Below, in pieces: positions 35,834-44,802 of a stretch of 64,000 nucleotides of DNA. How positions within the stretch are numbered: position 1 is the first letter of the stretch; each line of letters opens with the position of its first letter. The DNA comes from Dongia_B sp035539075 (GTDB lineage: Bacteria > Pseudomonadota > Alphaproteobacteria > Dongiales > Dongiaceae), in contig DATLJB010000180.1 of the NCBI GenBank assembly GCA_035539075.1, forward strand, positions 8,650-72,649, read 5' to 3'. Both the position numbers and the translations under genes were made by a program. Under the pieces are notes generated by a model, which saw only the letters and a list, made by a program, of their open reading frames with translations, did no database searches and was not told the DNA's origin.

Positions 35834-36541
35834 ATGCTTGGCAATCTTAATCAGATCCTTTTTGGCCTCTATCCCTACGTGGCACTCAGCGTATTCCTGG
35901 TCGGCAGCGTTGTGCGCTTCGACCGCGAGCAATACACTTGGCGCTCGGGCTCCAGCCAACTGCTGCGCCGCCGCCTGCTCTTCATCGGCAGCAACTGCTT
36001 CCATATCGGCGTCCTGGCAATCCTCGCCGGGCACTTCGTCGGCCTCTTGACGCCGCATGAGATCTACACCGCCATGGGCTTGACGGTGGAAGCGAAGCAG
36101 TTGATGGCGATGATCGTCGGCGGCGTATTCGGCGCCATGTGCTTCCTCGGCCTCACCCTGCTGATCTATCGCCGGCTGGTCGATCCGCGCATCCGGGCGA
36201 CCAGCAGCGTCATGGATATCGCCATCCTGCTGCTGCTCTATGCCCAGCTGATCCTCGGCCTCTCCTCGATCTTCGTCTCGGCGCAGCATCTGGACGGGTC
36301 GGAGATGCTGAAGCTGGCTGATTGGGCGCAAGGCATCGTTACCTTGCGCGGCGGCGCAGCGGAGGAGATCGCCGATGTCAGCATCGTCTTCAAATGCCAT
36401 ATCGTGCTCGGCATGACGATTTTCCTGCTCTTTCCCTTCTCCCGGCTCGTCCATATCTGGTCGGCACCGATCGGTTATATTGGCCGCTCCTATCAGGTGG
36501 TGCGTCGGCGCGGTGGCGCATCTGCGATAAGGGGGCGGTGA
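35834..36541 (+). CDS. narI: Nitrate reductase gamma subunit NarI (cytochrome b)
   Basis: Membrane quinol dehydrogenase subunit of 235 aa with about five transmembrane helices and two b haems. FGLYPYVALSVFLVGSVVRFD, FHIGVLAILAGHFVGLLTPHE and CHIVLGMTIFLLFPFSRLVH supply the characteristic paired His. It starts 1 base after narJ and overlaps the next gene by 1 base (TGATG). Confidence 0.96.
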   Translation: MLGNLNQILFGLYPYVALSVFLVGSVVRFDREQYTWRSGSSQLLRRRLLFIGSNCFHIGVLAILAGHFVGLLTPHEIYTAMGLTVEAKQLMAMIVGGVFGAMCFLGLTLLIYRRLVDPRIRATSSVMDIAILLLLYAQLILGLSSIFVSAQHLDGSEMLKLADWAQGIVTLRGGAAEEIADVSIVFKCHIVLGMTIFLLFPFSRLVHIWSAPIGYIGRSYQVVRRRGGASAIRGR

Positions 36542-37329
36542 TGGAACCAATCCGAGTCAATCACGAAGAGATCAATCCGGCGGCGATCGCCGCGGAGATG
36601 CAATACCACCCCGCCGCCAACCGCGAGCAAGCCTGGCAGGCCGCCGCCACGGCTCTGGTGGTCCGCCAGCTGCTGCTGCAGGAAGCGGCTCGCCTCGGCC
36701 TGTCGAGTGAAGAAGAAGCTGCAGAGCCGTCGGAGGGCGCGGAAGAAGCCCTGATCCGCCAACTGCTCGCCCGAGAGATCGTCACCCCGGAACCCGACCA
36801 GGAGACATGCCGCCGCTATTGGCAGGCGAACCAGGCCAAGTTCCGGTCGCCCGACGTTTATGAGGCTGCCCATATCCTCTTCGCGGCGCCAGCCGAGGAC
36901 AAGCAGGTGCGGGCGACCGCGCGCCAGGCGGCGACCGAGACCTTGCAACAGGTCCTCGCACAGCCGGAGCGATTTGCCGGCTTGGCCCGCGAGCGCTCGG
37001 CCTGCCCGTCGGGCGCGAATAGCGGCCTGCTGGGGCAGCAAAGCCGTGGCGACCTGGTGCCCGAGATCGAAACCTTCATCCTCGCATTGCAGGAGGGGCA
37101 GATCTGCCCCGTGCCCGTCGAGACCCGCTACGGCTTCCATGTGCTGCGCCTCGATCGCTTCCGTCGCGGCGAAGTGCTGCCCTTCGAAACGGCGGGCCCG
37201 ATGATCGAACGGCAATTGCGCAGCCAGTCCTGGCAGCGCGCCGTCAGCCAGTATATTCGCATCCTCGCCGGCCGCTCGGATATTTCCGGCATCTCCATCG
37301 ATGGAGCATCGAGCCCGCTGGTGCAATAG
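36541..37329 (+). CDS. Cytoplasmic parvulin-type peptidyl-prolyl isomerase in the nar operon
   Basis: Protein of 262 aa without a signal peptide. Residues about 110-210 form a parvulin (PpiC/rotamase) domain: VYEAAHILFAAP, FAGLARERSACPSG, GLLGQQSRGDLVPEIE and TRYGFHVLRLDRFRRGE. The first 100 residues are helical, as in NifM-type isomerases that mature a single partner. The 1-base overlap with narI argues for a role in folding NarG/NarH. Such isomerases are known in some nar operons; the client here is inferred. Confidence 0.88.
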   Translation: MEPIRVNHEEINPAAIAAEMQYHPAANREQAWQAAATALVVRQLLLQEAARLGLSSEEEAAEPSEGAEEALIRQLLAREIVTPEPDQETCRRYWQANQAKFRSPDVYEAAHILFAAPAEDKQVRATARQAATETLQQVLAQPERFAGLARERSACPSGANSGLLGQQSRGDLVPEIETFILALQEGQICPVPVETRYGFHVLRLDRFRRGEVLPFETAGPMIERQLRSQSWQRAVSQYIRILAGRSDISGISIDGASSPLVQ

Positions 37330-37378
37330 CGCTGGCAATAGCGGGGCAAGAAATCGGTACAGACTGCGAGAGGGTCAT

Positions 37379-37930
37379 ATGCGTGTTTTCAGTATCATCG
37401 GCAGTTGTCGCGACAAGGCGGTTCTCGTTCAGCAGCTGATCGCTCATCTGCAGGAACTGGACTTTACCGTCTCTACCATCAAGCGCGTCTCCGACGATGT
37501 CGACTTGGATCGGCCCGGCAAGGATACCTATCTGCAACGCCACGCCGGCGCGCGGGAGATCGTTATCGCCAACAGCTTTCGCTCGGCCATTCTCGAGGAA
37601 TATGCACAGGCTCAGGACGAGCCTGATATCGAGATGCTGCTGTCTCGCCTGAAACCTGCCGATGTCGTCCTGCTGGAGGGTTTCAGGCTCTGTGCCTATC
37701 CGAAGCTTGAGGTGATCGGCCCGAATCAGGGGAGGCGACCGCTTTATCACGATGACCACAGCGTTATCGCCATCGCCGGGGCCGTCTCCGGGCCGAGCGC
37801 GGCGAAGCCGGATGAGGCAGAACTGCGGAGCGTCAGATGTTTTGACCTCGCCGATATTTCCGCCATCGCACTTTTTGTCCTGGCACAGGCGGCCCTACCG
37901 GGATTGGCCTGTCAGGAGACGGCAGCATGA
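37379..37930 (+). CDS. mobB: MobB-like molybdopterin-guanine dinucleotide adapter with degenerate P-loop
   Basis: Protein of 183 aa. TIKRVSDDVDLDRPGKDTY followed by LQRHAGA, and VVLLEGFRLCAYPKLEVI, match MobB closely. The Walker A motif expected at residues 6-14 (WSGTGKTTL in E. coli) reads IGSCRDKAVL, lacking both the Gly before Lys and the Ser/Thr after it. GTP binding is therefore doubtful. GAGAGGGT precedes ATG 37379. It presumably helps supply bis-MGD to NarG. Its stop overlaps nnrS by 4 bases. Confidence 0.85.
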   Translation: MRVFSIIGSCRDKAVLVQQLIAHLQELDFTVSTIKRVSDDVDLDRPGKDTYLQRHAGAREIVIANSFRSAILEEYAQAQDEPDIEMLLSRLKPADVVLLEGFRLCAYPKLEVIGPNQGRRPLYHDDHSVIAIAGAVSGPSAAKPDEAELRSVRCFDLADISAIALFVLAQAALPGLACQETAA

Positions 37931-39114
37931 GGATCGCGGATATCTCCGAGCCAGGCCGTCCGAAGGCGGCCTTACTGGGACAGGGCTTTCGCCCCTTCTT
38001 CCTGGCCGCTGGCTTGTGGGGCGCCGCTGCGCTGGCCATCTGGATCCACCTCCTGGCTTCGGGCACGACGCTGCCCAGCCGCTTCGACCCGATGGCCTGG
38101 CACATTCATGAGATGCTGTTCGGCTTCGTGATGGCGGCCGTCGCCGGCTTCCTGCTGACTGCCATCCCCAATTGGACGCGACGCCTGCCAGTCAGCGGCG
38201 CACCGCTCGCCGGCCTCGCCGGCCTGTGGCTGCTGGGGCGCCTTGCCTGCCTCGTCTCTTCCTTCCTCCCTGCGATCGTCGCGATCGCGGCGGATCTCGC
38301 CTTCCCGGTCATCTTGATTGCCGTCGCCGCGCGCGAAATCATTGCCGGCCGCAACTGGCGCAATCTCGTCATGACCGCGCCGGTCACTGTTCTCGGTATC
38401 GCCAATCTGCTGATGCATCTCGAAGCTGCCGGCATCGACGTGCCGGCGGGGATTGGCTGGCGCCTCGGCCTGGCGGCGATCCTGGTGCTGGTCTCGGCCG
38501 TCGCCGGACGCATCGTGCCCAGCTTCACGCGCAACTGGCTGGTAAAGCGGCAAGCGAAGCACCTGCCGGCGCCGCATGGTCTTGTCGATCGCCTCGCGCT
38601 GGGATCATTGCATCTCAGCATGCTTTCCTGGGCGCTGCTGCCGGAGGCCAAGATCATCGGCGCGGCGTTGCTTATCGCTACGGCGCTGAATGCCTGGCGC
38701 ATGGCGCGCTGGTACGGCATTGCGACCCTGGCCGAGCCGTTGCTGACGATCCTTCATCTGGGCTATCTGTGGCTGACGATCGGCACAGCGCTTCTCGGTT
38801 GTTCGGTTCTGGATTGGGGCGTGCCGCTGCCGGCCGCCATCCATGCGCTGACGGTCGGTGCGATCGGCACCATGATCCTCGCGGTGATGACACGGGCAAC
38901 GCGCGGCCATTCGGGCTATGACCTGGTAGCCGACCGGCAGACGGTCGCCATCTATGCCCTGGTCAATGCGGCGGCAGTCACACGTATCGCCGCGGCCTGG
39001 GCTGGCGGCGCCGTGATGCCGCTGCTCGTAGGATCGGCTGCGCTCTGGATCGCCGGATTCCTTCTGTTCAGCTGGCATTACGGCAGGATATTGCTGGGTG
39101 CCTCGGGGCGATGA
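37927..39114 (+). CDS. nnrS: NnrS-family haem-copper membrane protein
   Basis: Inner-membrane protein of 395 aa with about 12 hydrophobic segments. GQGFRPFFLAAGLWGA, WHIHEMLFGFVMAAVAGFLL, TAIPNWTRR and GRIVPSFTRNW are NnrS hallmarks. NnrS proteins are induced with denitrification genes and relieve nitric-oxide stress. Last gene of the narKGHJI-ppiC-mobB operon. Confidence 0.95.
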   Translation: MRIADISEPGRPKAALLGQGFRPFFLAAGLWGAAALAIWIHLLASGTTLPSRFDPMAWHIHEMLFGFVMAAVAGFLLTAIPNWTRRLPVSGAPLAGLAGLWLLGRLACLVSSFLPAIVAIAADLAFPVILIAVAAREIIAGRNWRNLVMTAPVTVLGIANLLMHLEAAGIDVPAGIGWRLGLAAILVLVSAVAGRIVPSFTRNWLVKRQAKHLPAPHGLVDRLALGSLHLSMLSWALLPEAKIIGAALLIATALNAWRMARWYGIATLAEPLLTILHLGYLWLTIGTALLGCSVLDWGVPLPAAIHALTVGAIGTMILAVMTRATRGHSGYDLVADRQTVAIYALVNAAAVTRIAAAWAGGAVMPLLVGSAALWIAGFLLFSWHYGRILLGASGR

Positions 39115-39142
39115 TCAGCAAGCCGGCGGCGTAGCGCGAACC

Positions 39143-40036
39143 TCAGAAGCCGTAGAGCGCCGCCGGGTTATCGACGAGGATCTTTTTACATGCATCCGGC
39201 GCGGCCCAATCGAGCAGAAAATCCAGCAATTCCGCATCGTCCGGATAGGAGGCACGCGGCACGCCGACATGCGGCCAGTTGGAGCCCCAGATGATGCGCT
39301 CGGGGGCATGGGCAATGATCCGCTTTGCGTATGCAGCGACATCGGCATAGCCGGGGCGGCCGGTCAGGCTTGTCTCATAGGCGCCGCATATCTTGATCCA
39401 GGCATTGCCGCGATCGACCAGGCGCAGGATCTCATCGATCCGCCAATCATCAGGCGGAACAGGCGGAATGAACTTGCCGATGTGATCGATAACGTAAGGC
39501 ATCTCTATGGCCCGCAGCGCGTCGACATGCCGATCGATTTCCTGACCGTTGAATTGCACCAGCAGGTGCCAGCCGAGATCGCGCACCCGTCTTTCGACCG
39601 GCTTCATATCGGCGATTTTCACGGCACCGCCCGGCAGATTCATGATACGCGCGCCCCGCACGCCTTGCCGGTCCAATGCCGCCAAGTCCTGCGCGGTCGT
39701 ATCCGCGGAGACAACAATGACTGCCCGCGCCCGTTCCTTGCCGATCTGCTCCAAAGCGGCGAGTGTCGCGCTATTGTCGAACTGATAGGCATTGGACTGC
39801 ACGATCACGACCCGATCGAGGCCGAGGCGCCGTTGCACTACCGCATAATCTTCCACGGTCGCCCATTCGGCAATCAGTGGGCCGCCTGGCTGTGAGACGA
39901 AGCCCGGCAGATAAAAATGCATATGGCAATCGGTGGCGCCCACTGGCCCCCTCAGGGACGGTGAGGCGCCGGTAAGTGGTCGCGTATTTGCCGGGATGGT
40001 CTCCCGGCGGTCGGAATCCGGGGATGAGGCGGTCAC
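39143..40036 (-). CDS. gli: D-galactarolactone isomerase (amidohydrolase superfamily)
   Basis: TIM-barrel protein of 297 aa of the COG3618 amidohydrolase group. It shows GATDCHMHFY, VVIVQSNAYQFDN, GARIMNLPGG, YVIDHIGKF and RIIWGSNWPHVG. In Agrobacterium the equivalent gene beside gci interconverts D-galactaro-1,5- and 1,4-lactone, the former being the product of uronate dehydrogenase. The start is GTG 40036, 3 bases after the gci stop. Assignment rests on family and gene order. Confidence 0.85.
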   Translation of the reverse strand: MTASSPDSDRRETIPANTRPLTGASPSLRGPVGATDCHMHFYLPGFVSQPGGPLIAEWATVEDYAVVQRRLGLDRVVIVQSNAYQFDNSATLAALEQIGKERARAVIVVSADTTAQDLAALDRQGVRGARIMNLPGGAVKIADMKPVERRVRDLGWHLLVQFNGQEIDRHVDALRAIEMPYVIDHIGKFIPPVPPDDWRIDEILRLVDRGNAWIKICGAYETSLTGRPGYADVAAYAKRIIAHAPERIIWGSNWPHVGVPRASYPDDAELLDFLLDWAAPDACKKILVDNPAALYGF

Positions 40037-40039
40037 GGC

Positions 40040-41176
40040 TCAATCGTCCTTGAGCGCGAACTCACGCAGCGCAGATCGGTTGATGTCGATGCCGAGGCCT
40101 GGCATGGCCGGGATGGCAACATCGCCGCCGACATGTTCGATCGGTTCCGTCAGAATCGCTTGCCGGAACGGATTGACGGTGCGGTCGAATTCCAGGATCG
40201 GCTCCACAGGCTTGTGGCGCGGCGGGTTGGGCGGCAGCGCCGCCATGAATTGCAGGCTGGCAGCCAGAGCGATGCCGGTGCCCCAGACATGCGGTACCAG
40301 GCGTATTCCGTGCATCGCAGCCATATCCGCCACACGCCGCATCTCGCTGAAGCCGCCGACGCCGCAGAGATCCGGCTGAAGGATATCGACGGCACGCGAG
40401 GCCAGCGGTTCACGCATGCCATAGCGCGTATGCCAGGTCTCGCCGCCGGCCACCGGAATCGCCTGGCCGGCGCGCACGGCGCGATAGGCTTCCAGGTCTT
40501 CCGGCAGGACCGGTTCCTCGAACCAGTCGATGCCGTAAGGCTGCGCTCGCTTGCCGAGTTCGATCGCCTCCAAAGTGTCATAGCCATGATTGGCATCGAT
40601 CATCAGTCTTGTCTTCGGACCGATCGCGTCGCGGGCGGCGGCAATGACCCTCAGGTCCTCCTCCACATCGAAGCCGATCTTGATCTTGACGGCATGAAAG
40701 CCTTCTTTGGCATAGAAGGCGACTTCCGCGGCGATATCGGAAACGCGGTCGCTTCCCTGCTTGCGAAAGCCGCCGGTCGCATAGGCTTTGACGCTGTCGC
40801 GGAAGCGGCCACCGAGCAAAGTGGAAATCGGCGCACCGAAATGCTTGCCCTTGATGTCCCAAAGGGCGACGTCGATGCCGGACAGCGCGGTAACAGTAAG
40901 GCCGCGCTGGCCCTGGTCGCGAAGAAGATTATAAAGCTCGATCCATAGCCGTTCCGTCTCTAGCGGATCGCGGCCGATGAGGGCCGAGGCATAGGCCTTG
41001 ACTACAGCCGCATTGGGTCCGGCGGGACCCAGGCATTCGCCCCAGCCAGTCGTACCATCGGAGGAGATAATCTCGACCAAGCAATGCTGCCGCCGGTCGA
41101 AGCGCATGGAAGCGCTTTCGAACACCTCAGAGAGCTTGTGATCGAGGATATGGGTCTTGACCGCTTCTATCTTCAT
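40040..41176 (-). CDS. gci: D-galactarolactone cycloisomerase (enolase superfamily)
   Basis: Enolase-superfamily protein of 378 aa from ATG 41176. FESASMRFDRRQHCLVEI, GWGECLGPAGPNAAVV, KIKIGFDVEEDLRVIAA, LMIDANHGYD, WFEEPV, GGETWH and PHVWGTG supply the catalytic Lys and metal Asp/Glu ligands. Start, length and sequence closely recall Agrobacterium Gci, which opens galactaro-1,4-lactone to 3-deoxy-2-keto-L-threo-hexarate. Upstream starts (ATG 41185, GTG 41194) overlap kdgD and are less likely. Confidence 0.9.
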   Translation of the reverse strand: MKIEAVKTHILDHKLSEVFESASMRFDRRQHCLVEIISSDGTTGWGECLGPAGPNAAVVKAYASALIGRDPLETERLWIELYNLLRDQGQRGLTVTALSGIDVALWDIKGKHFGAPISTLLGGRFRDSVKAYATGGFRKQGSDRVSDIAAEVAFYAKEGFHAVKIKIGFDVEEDLRVIAAARDAIGPKTRLMIDANHGYDTLEAIELGKRAQPYGIDWFEEPVLPEDLEAYRAVRAGQAIPVAGGETWHTRYGMREPLASRAVDILQPDLCGVGGFSEMRRVADMAAMHGIRLVPHVWGTGIALAASLQFMAALPPNPPRHKPVEPILEFDRTVNPFRQAILTEPIEHVGGDVAIPAMPGLGIDINRSALREFALKDD

Positions 41177-41186
41177 GCGCGGCATT

Positions 41187-42092
41187 TCAGGCACGGTAGG
41201 GTTCGATCAGTCGGGCCACCATCTGCGTCTCTTCCTCCGTGAGATCGGTGAGCGGCACGCGGACCGGACCGGCGTCGAAACCGATCAGGCGTACGCCCGC
41301 CTTTATGGCCGAGACCGCATAGCCTTTCTTGCGGTCGCGGATCTTCATGAAAGGATAGAAGAACTCCCTGAGGATTGCATCCGTCCGCGCGCGCTGGCCG
41401 GCGCGCAAAGCCGCATAGAATTCCTGCGCCAGCTTCGGCACGAAATTGAACACGGCGGAGGAATAGGTCGTCACCCCTGCGCCCAGATAGGCATCCGCGA
41501 AGAGTTCCGCGGTCGGCATTCCACCCAGGTAAGTGAGCCGATCGCCCATCTTGGCCGTGATCTCCCGCACCAGCCCGATCCTGCCGGAGCCGTCCTTGAA
41601 GCCGATCAGATTGGGACAGGCCTCGCAAAGGCGTGCAAGCGTATCGGCCTCTACGATCGAATTGTCGCGATTATAGATCATGACGCCGATCTTCACCGCG
41701 TCGCAGACCGCCTTCACATGCGCATAGAGCCCTTGCTGGCTCGCCTCGATCAGGTAATGCGGCAAGAGCAGGATGCCATCCGCTCCGGCCGCCTCAGCGG
41801 ATCTGGCAAGCGAGACCGCCATGCGTGTGCCGTAGCCGCATCCGGAAACGATCGGTGTCTCGCCGGCAGCGGCCTTCGCCGTACGGATGATGGCGGGCAC
41901 CTCCTCGGGCGCCAGCGAGAAGAATTCGCCGGTGCCGCCGGCGGCAAAGAGGACGCTCGCCTTGAAGCCGGCAAGCCAGCCGACATGATCGCCGTAAACC
42001 TTGGCGTTGAAGGCGCCGTCGGCGCCGAAGGGGGTCACCGGAAAGGACAGAAGGCCCGCACCGAGGGCGGCTTTCAAGCTGTTGGGTTCCAT
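41187..42092 (-). CDS. kdgD: 5-dehydro-4-deoxyglucarate dehydratase
   Basis: DapA-family (dihydrodipicolinate synthase-like) protein of 301 aa. LSFPVTPFGADGAFN, GGTGEFFSLAPEE, MIYNRDNSIV and GFKDGSGRIG (Schiff-base Lys) fit KdgD. It removes water and CO2 from 5-keto-4-deoxyglucarate to give 2-ketoglutarate semialdehyde. Downstream of gntR and followed directly by gci. Confidence 0.93.
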   Translation of the reverse strand: MEPNSLKAALGAGLLSFPVTPFGADGAFNAKVYGDHVGWLAGFKASVLFAAGGTGEFFSLAPEEVPAIIRTAKAAAGETPIVSGCGYGTRMAVSLARSAEAAGADGILLLPHYLIEASQQGLYAHVKAVCDAVKIGVMIYNRDNSIVEADTLARLCEACPNLIGFKDGSGRIGLVREITAKMGDRLTYLGGMPTAELFADAYLGAGVTTYSSAVFNFVPKLAQEFYAALRAGQRARTDAILREFFYPFMKIRDRKKGYAVSAIKAGVRLIGFDAGPVRVPLTDLTEEETQMVARLIEPYRA

Positions 42093-42155
42093 GATGAAGT
42101 CACATCCCGTTCGACAGAGGACAGCGATCAGCCTGCGGCATTTCGAACGGGATCA

Positions 42156-42174
42156 TAGATAACATCATATCTCT
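42156..42174. promoter_or_regulatory. Candidate GntR operator upstream of kdgD
   Basis: On the minus strand GAGATATGATGTTATCTAT shares ATATGATG with the site in front of dctP (43106-43120), in a short AT-rich patch between gntR and kdgD. FadR-subfamily GntR regulators bind such dyads. Inference from the shared motif. Confidence 0.5.
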
Positions 42175-42215
42175 GTCAATAAGAGATATTATAAGTTGAG
42201 TGCCGAGACGATGCG

Positions 42216-42971
42216 TCAGCTGTGGCGGATCAGGTTGCGGTAGCGCTGCAGGCTGCCTTTGAGATGGGTGCGCACGGCATCGCGCGCCGCTTCTTCGTCA
42301 CGCGCGAGAATCGCCTCTGCGAGCTTCTTGTGCTCGGCCTGGATCTGCTCAAGATAACCGGCGGCGGTGGTTTCCGTGCGGCCGTCCTGCAAGGCCGAAC
42401 GCGGGATGACGGCTCTCCCCATCATCTCGAAAAATTCGCGGAAACGCGGATTGTTGGTGGCATTGGCGATGGCGAGGTGGAAGGCGAAATCGGCGGCGGT
42501 CGTCGGCTTGCCCTCGGCAATCAGGATGGCGAGGTCGTCATAGCGCTCGAAAATCGCTTCCATCTGTGCCGGCGAGCGCCGGGCGGCGGCCAAGCCCGCC
42601 GCCTCGATCTCCACTGCCGCGCGCAGCTCAAGCATCTCGATGATCGAGGAAATCCGCGATGGATCAACGGGCTGCATGGTGGCCATGCCGGCCGCCCCCC
42701 TGGCCTCCTGGGCGGCCTGCGGCTGATTGGCCAGCACGAAGACGCCAACGCCGTGGCGCGCCTCCACCAGCCCGTCGGCACGCAAGGACGCGATCGCCTC
42801 GCGGATCACGGTACGGCTGACGTCGTATCGCTTGGTGAGGCCGGCTTCGCTCGGCAGCTTCTCGCCGGGACTGAAATCGCCGGCAAGGATCGCCTGGCGC
42901 AGCTGATCGCTGACCTTGCCGACCAGGTTCCTGCGGCCAGGCTGCCGCTCGTCGCTTCCAATTTCTGCCAT
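42216..42971 (-). CDS. GntR/FadR-family transcriptional regulator of hexuronate genes
   Basis: Regulator of 251 aa. The winged helix at the N-terminus reads LRQAILAGDFSPGEKLPSE, then TKRYDVSRTVIREAIASLRA, followed by an all-helical FCD ligand domain with the metal-binding pattern D-FHLAIANATNNPR and the TEHKK-like QAEHKKLAEAI. It lies between the catabolic genes and the divergent TRAP genes, the expected place for a local repressor. ATG 42971 preferred to GTG 43019. Confidence 0.9.
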   Translation of the reverse strand: MAEIGSDERQPGRRNLVGKVSDQLRQAILAGDFSPGEKLPSEAGLTKRYDVSRTVIREAIASLRADGLVEARHGVGVFVLANQPQAAQEARGAAGMATMQPVDPSRISSIIEMLELRAAVEIEAAGLAAARRSPAQMEAIFERYDDLAILIAEGKPTTAADFAFHLAIANATNNPRFREFFEMMGRAVIPRSALQDGRTETTAAGYLEQIQAEHKKLAEAILARDEEAARDAVRTHLKGSLQRYRNLIRHS

Positions 42972-43105
42972 ACCCGTGCGCCCGCCCCCGCTTCGGCCCT
43001 GTTGCGGTGGTGACGACACACCACCGCCGACATCTCCGCCGATGCCAGCTATAGCGGAGCCGCCCGAATCCCGTCGAGATTAATGTTGACGACCCGCTTG
43101 CTAGT

Positions 43106-43120
43106 TATATGATGACATCA
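43106..43120. promoter_or_regulatory. Candidate GntR operator upstream of the TRAP genes
   Basis: TATATGATGACATCA contains the perfect palindrome TGATG-A-CATCA (43110-43120), 44 bases before dctP. A further TCGTCATATA at 43141-43150 may be a second half-site. It shares ATATGATG with the kdgD-side site. Confidence 0.55.
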
Positions 43121-43163
43121 ACAACGACATATTACAACAATCGTCATATACGGGGAGGAAGAT

Positions 43164-44168
43164 ATGCGGGACCAGGTCCGTTCTGTCATTTGCACAAATA
43201 TTCTGGCGGGCATTCTGGCGGGCGTGGTTCTGTGCGCCGGCAGCTCGCTCGCCGAGGCCAAGCAATGGCGCGGCTGGAACATCCATGCGCCGGGCTATCC
43301 CAATACGGTGGCGCTGGAGGATTTCGCCAAGGCGATCGCCGGGAAGACCAACGGCGAGCTGTCCGGCACGGTCTATAACAACGCCGTCCTCGGCGACCAG
43401 TCGGATGCCATCGAGCAGACCCGCAACGGCGCGCTCGATTTCGCCAACTTCAACCTCGGACCAATGGGTCCGATCGTGCCGATGACGGATGTCCTCTCGC
43501 TGCCCTTCCTGTTCAACAGCGATGAGCAGATGCATCACGTCATGGATGGCCCGATCGGCCAGAGGTTCAGCGACGCCCTGTCCGAGAAGGGCCTCATCGC
43601 CCTCTCCTGGTTCGATTCGGGTGCCCGCAGCATGTACAACACCAAGCACCCGATTACCAAGCCGGGAGACCTCAAGGGCCTCAAGATCCGGGTCATGGAC
43701 AATAATCTCTACGTCGACATGATCCAGGCGATGGGCGGCAACGCCACGCCGATGTCCTTCGGCGAGGTCTATCAGTCGCTGAAGACCGGTGTCATCGACG
43801 GCGCCGAGAACAACTATCCCTCCTATGCCGAAACCAACCATTACGAGGTGGCAAAATATTATTCGACCACCGACCATCTGATCCTCCCCGAATGCCTCTG
43901 CGTCTCGAAGGCGAGTTGGGACGCCCTGTCCCCCGAGACCCAGAAGACCGTCCGCCAGGCGGCCATCGACGCGGCGGTCGAACAGCGCAAGCTCTGGGCC
44001 GAGGATACCGAAAAGGCCAAGGAAAAGGTTGAGCAGGGCGGCGCCAAGATCAATGAGATCACCGATCTGAAGCCGTTCCAGGACGCCATGCAGCCGGTCT
44101 ACGAAAAGTTCTACAAGGCGCACCCGGAACTGAAGGCGCTGGTGGACGAAATCCGCGCCGTTAACTGA
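43164..44168 (+). CDS. dctP: TRAP transporter substrate-binding protein (DctP family)
   Basis: Periplasmic binding protein of 334 aa with a signal peptide (about 1-30). YNNAVLGDQSDAIEQTRNGALDFANFNLGP and GLKIRVMDNN are TRAP P-subunit hallmarks; the Arg in KIRVM binds the ligand carboxylate, and GVIDGAENN is the conserved C-terminal motif. With uronate dehydrogenase in the same operon the ligand should be galacturonate or glucuronate. GGGGAGGA precedes the ATG. Confidence 0.92.
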   Translation: MRDQVRSVICTNILAGILAGVVLCAGSSLAEAKQWRGWNIHAPGYPNTVALEDFAKAIAGKTNGELSGTVYNNAVLGDQSDAIEQTRNGALDFANFNLGPMGPIVPMTDVLSLPFLFNSDEQMHHVMDGPIGQRFSDALSEKGLIALSWFDSGARSMYNTKHPITKPGDLKGLKIRVMDNNLYVDMIQAMGGNATPMSFGEVYQSLKTGVIDGAENNYPSYAETNHYEVAKYYSTTDHLILPECLCVSKASWDALSPETQKTVRQAAIDAAVEQRKLWAEDTEKAKEKVEQGGAKINEITDLKPFQDAMQPVYEKFYKAHPELKALVDEIRAVN

Positions 44169-44222
44169 GCACCGCCTGTCGTTCCGCGACCACTCGCCGA
44201 CCCGTCTTCAGGGAGGGATAAC

Positions 44223-44789
44223 TTGGCACATGCTTGCAACGACGCAGGGGGGCTGGGCGTGGCTGCTCCATCCGAACACTCCGCGGTTACGCTCAATCGC
44301 GCGCTTGATGGCATAGCCTGGCTATGCATGATCATTGCGGGCATTGCCGTGGTCGTGATGATTGCGATCTTCGGCTGGTTGGTTTTCGGCCGCTATGTCC
44401 TCAACAATACGCCGACCTGGGTGGAGCAGCTGTCGCTCCTTCTGATCAATTACATCACCTTCCTCGGCGCCGCCGTCGGCGTGCGGCGCCACACCCATCT
44501 CAGCATCGACTTCATCCGCGAGGGTTTCCCGCGCATCCTGCGGGCGATCATGCGCTGCCTCTCGGACTTCACTATTATGGTGTTCGGTGCCTTCATGGCC
44601 TGGCAGGGCTGGGTGCTGGTCTCCACCAATCTCGATCGCGAGATCCCGATGCTAGGCCTTTCCGAGAGCTGGCGCGCGGCACCGCTTCTGATCAGCGGCA
44701 TCCTCTTCATCCTCTTCGCCGGCGCCGACCTCGCCGGCCGCTTCATCGCCCCTCCTGTCGTCACAGTGGCCGCCAAGCCGAAATCCTGA
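44223..44789 (+). CDS. dctQ: TRAP transporter small permease (DctQ family)
   Basis: Membrane protein of 188 aa with four hydrophobic segments, for example WLCMIIAGIAVVVMIAIFGW and LLLINYITFLGAAVGVRR. RYVLNNTPTWVEQLSLLL is a DctQ hallmark. The start is TTG 44223, supported by a strong GGGAGGG six bases upstream. Confidence 0.9.
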   Translation: MAHACNDAGGLGVAAPSEHSAVTLNRALDGIAWLCMIIAGIAVVVMIAIFGWLVFGRYVLNNTPTWVEQLSLLLINYITFLGAAVGVRRHTHLSIDFIREGFPRILRAIMRCLSDFTIMVFGAFMAWQGWVLVSTNLDREIPMLGLSESWRAAPLLISGILFILFAGADLAGRFIAPPVVTVAAKPKS

Positions 44790-44802
44790 GAAGGCGCATA
44801 TC

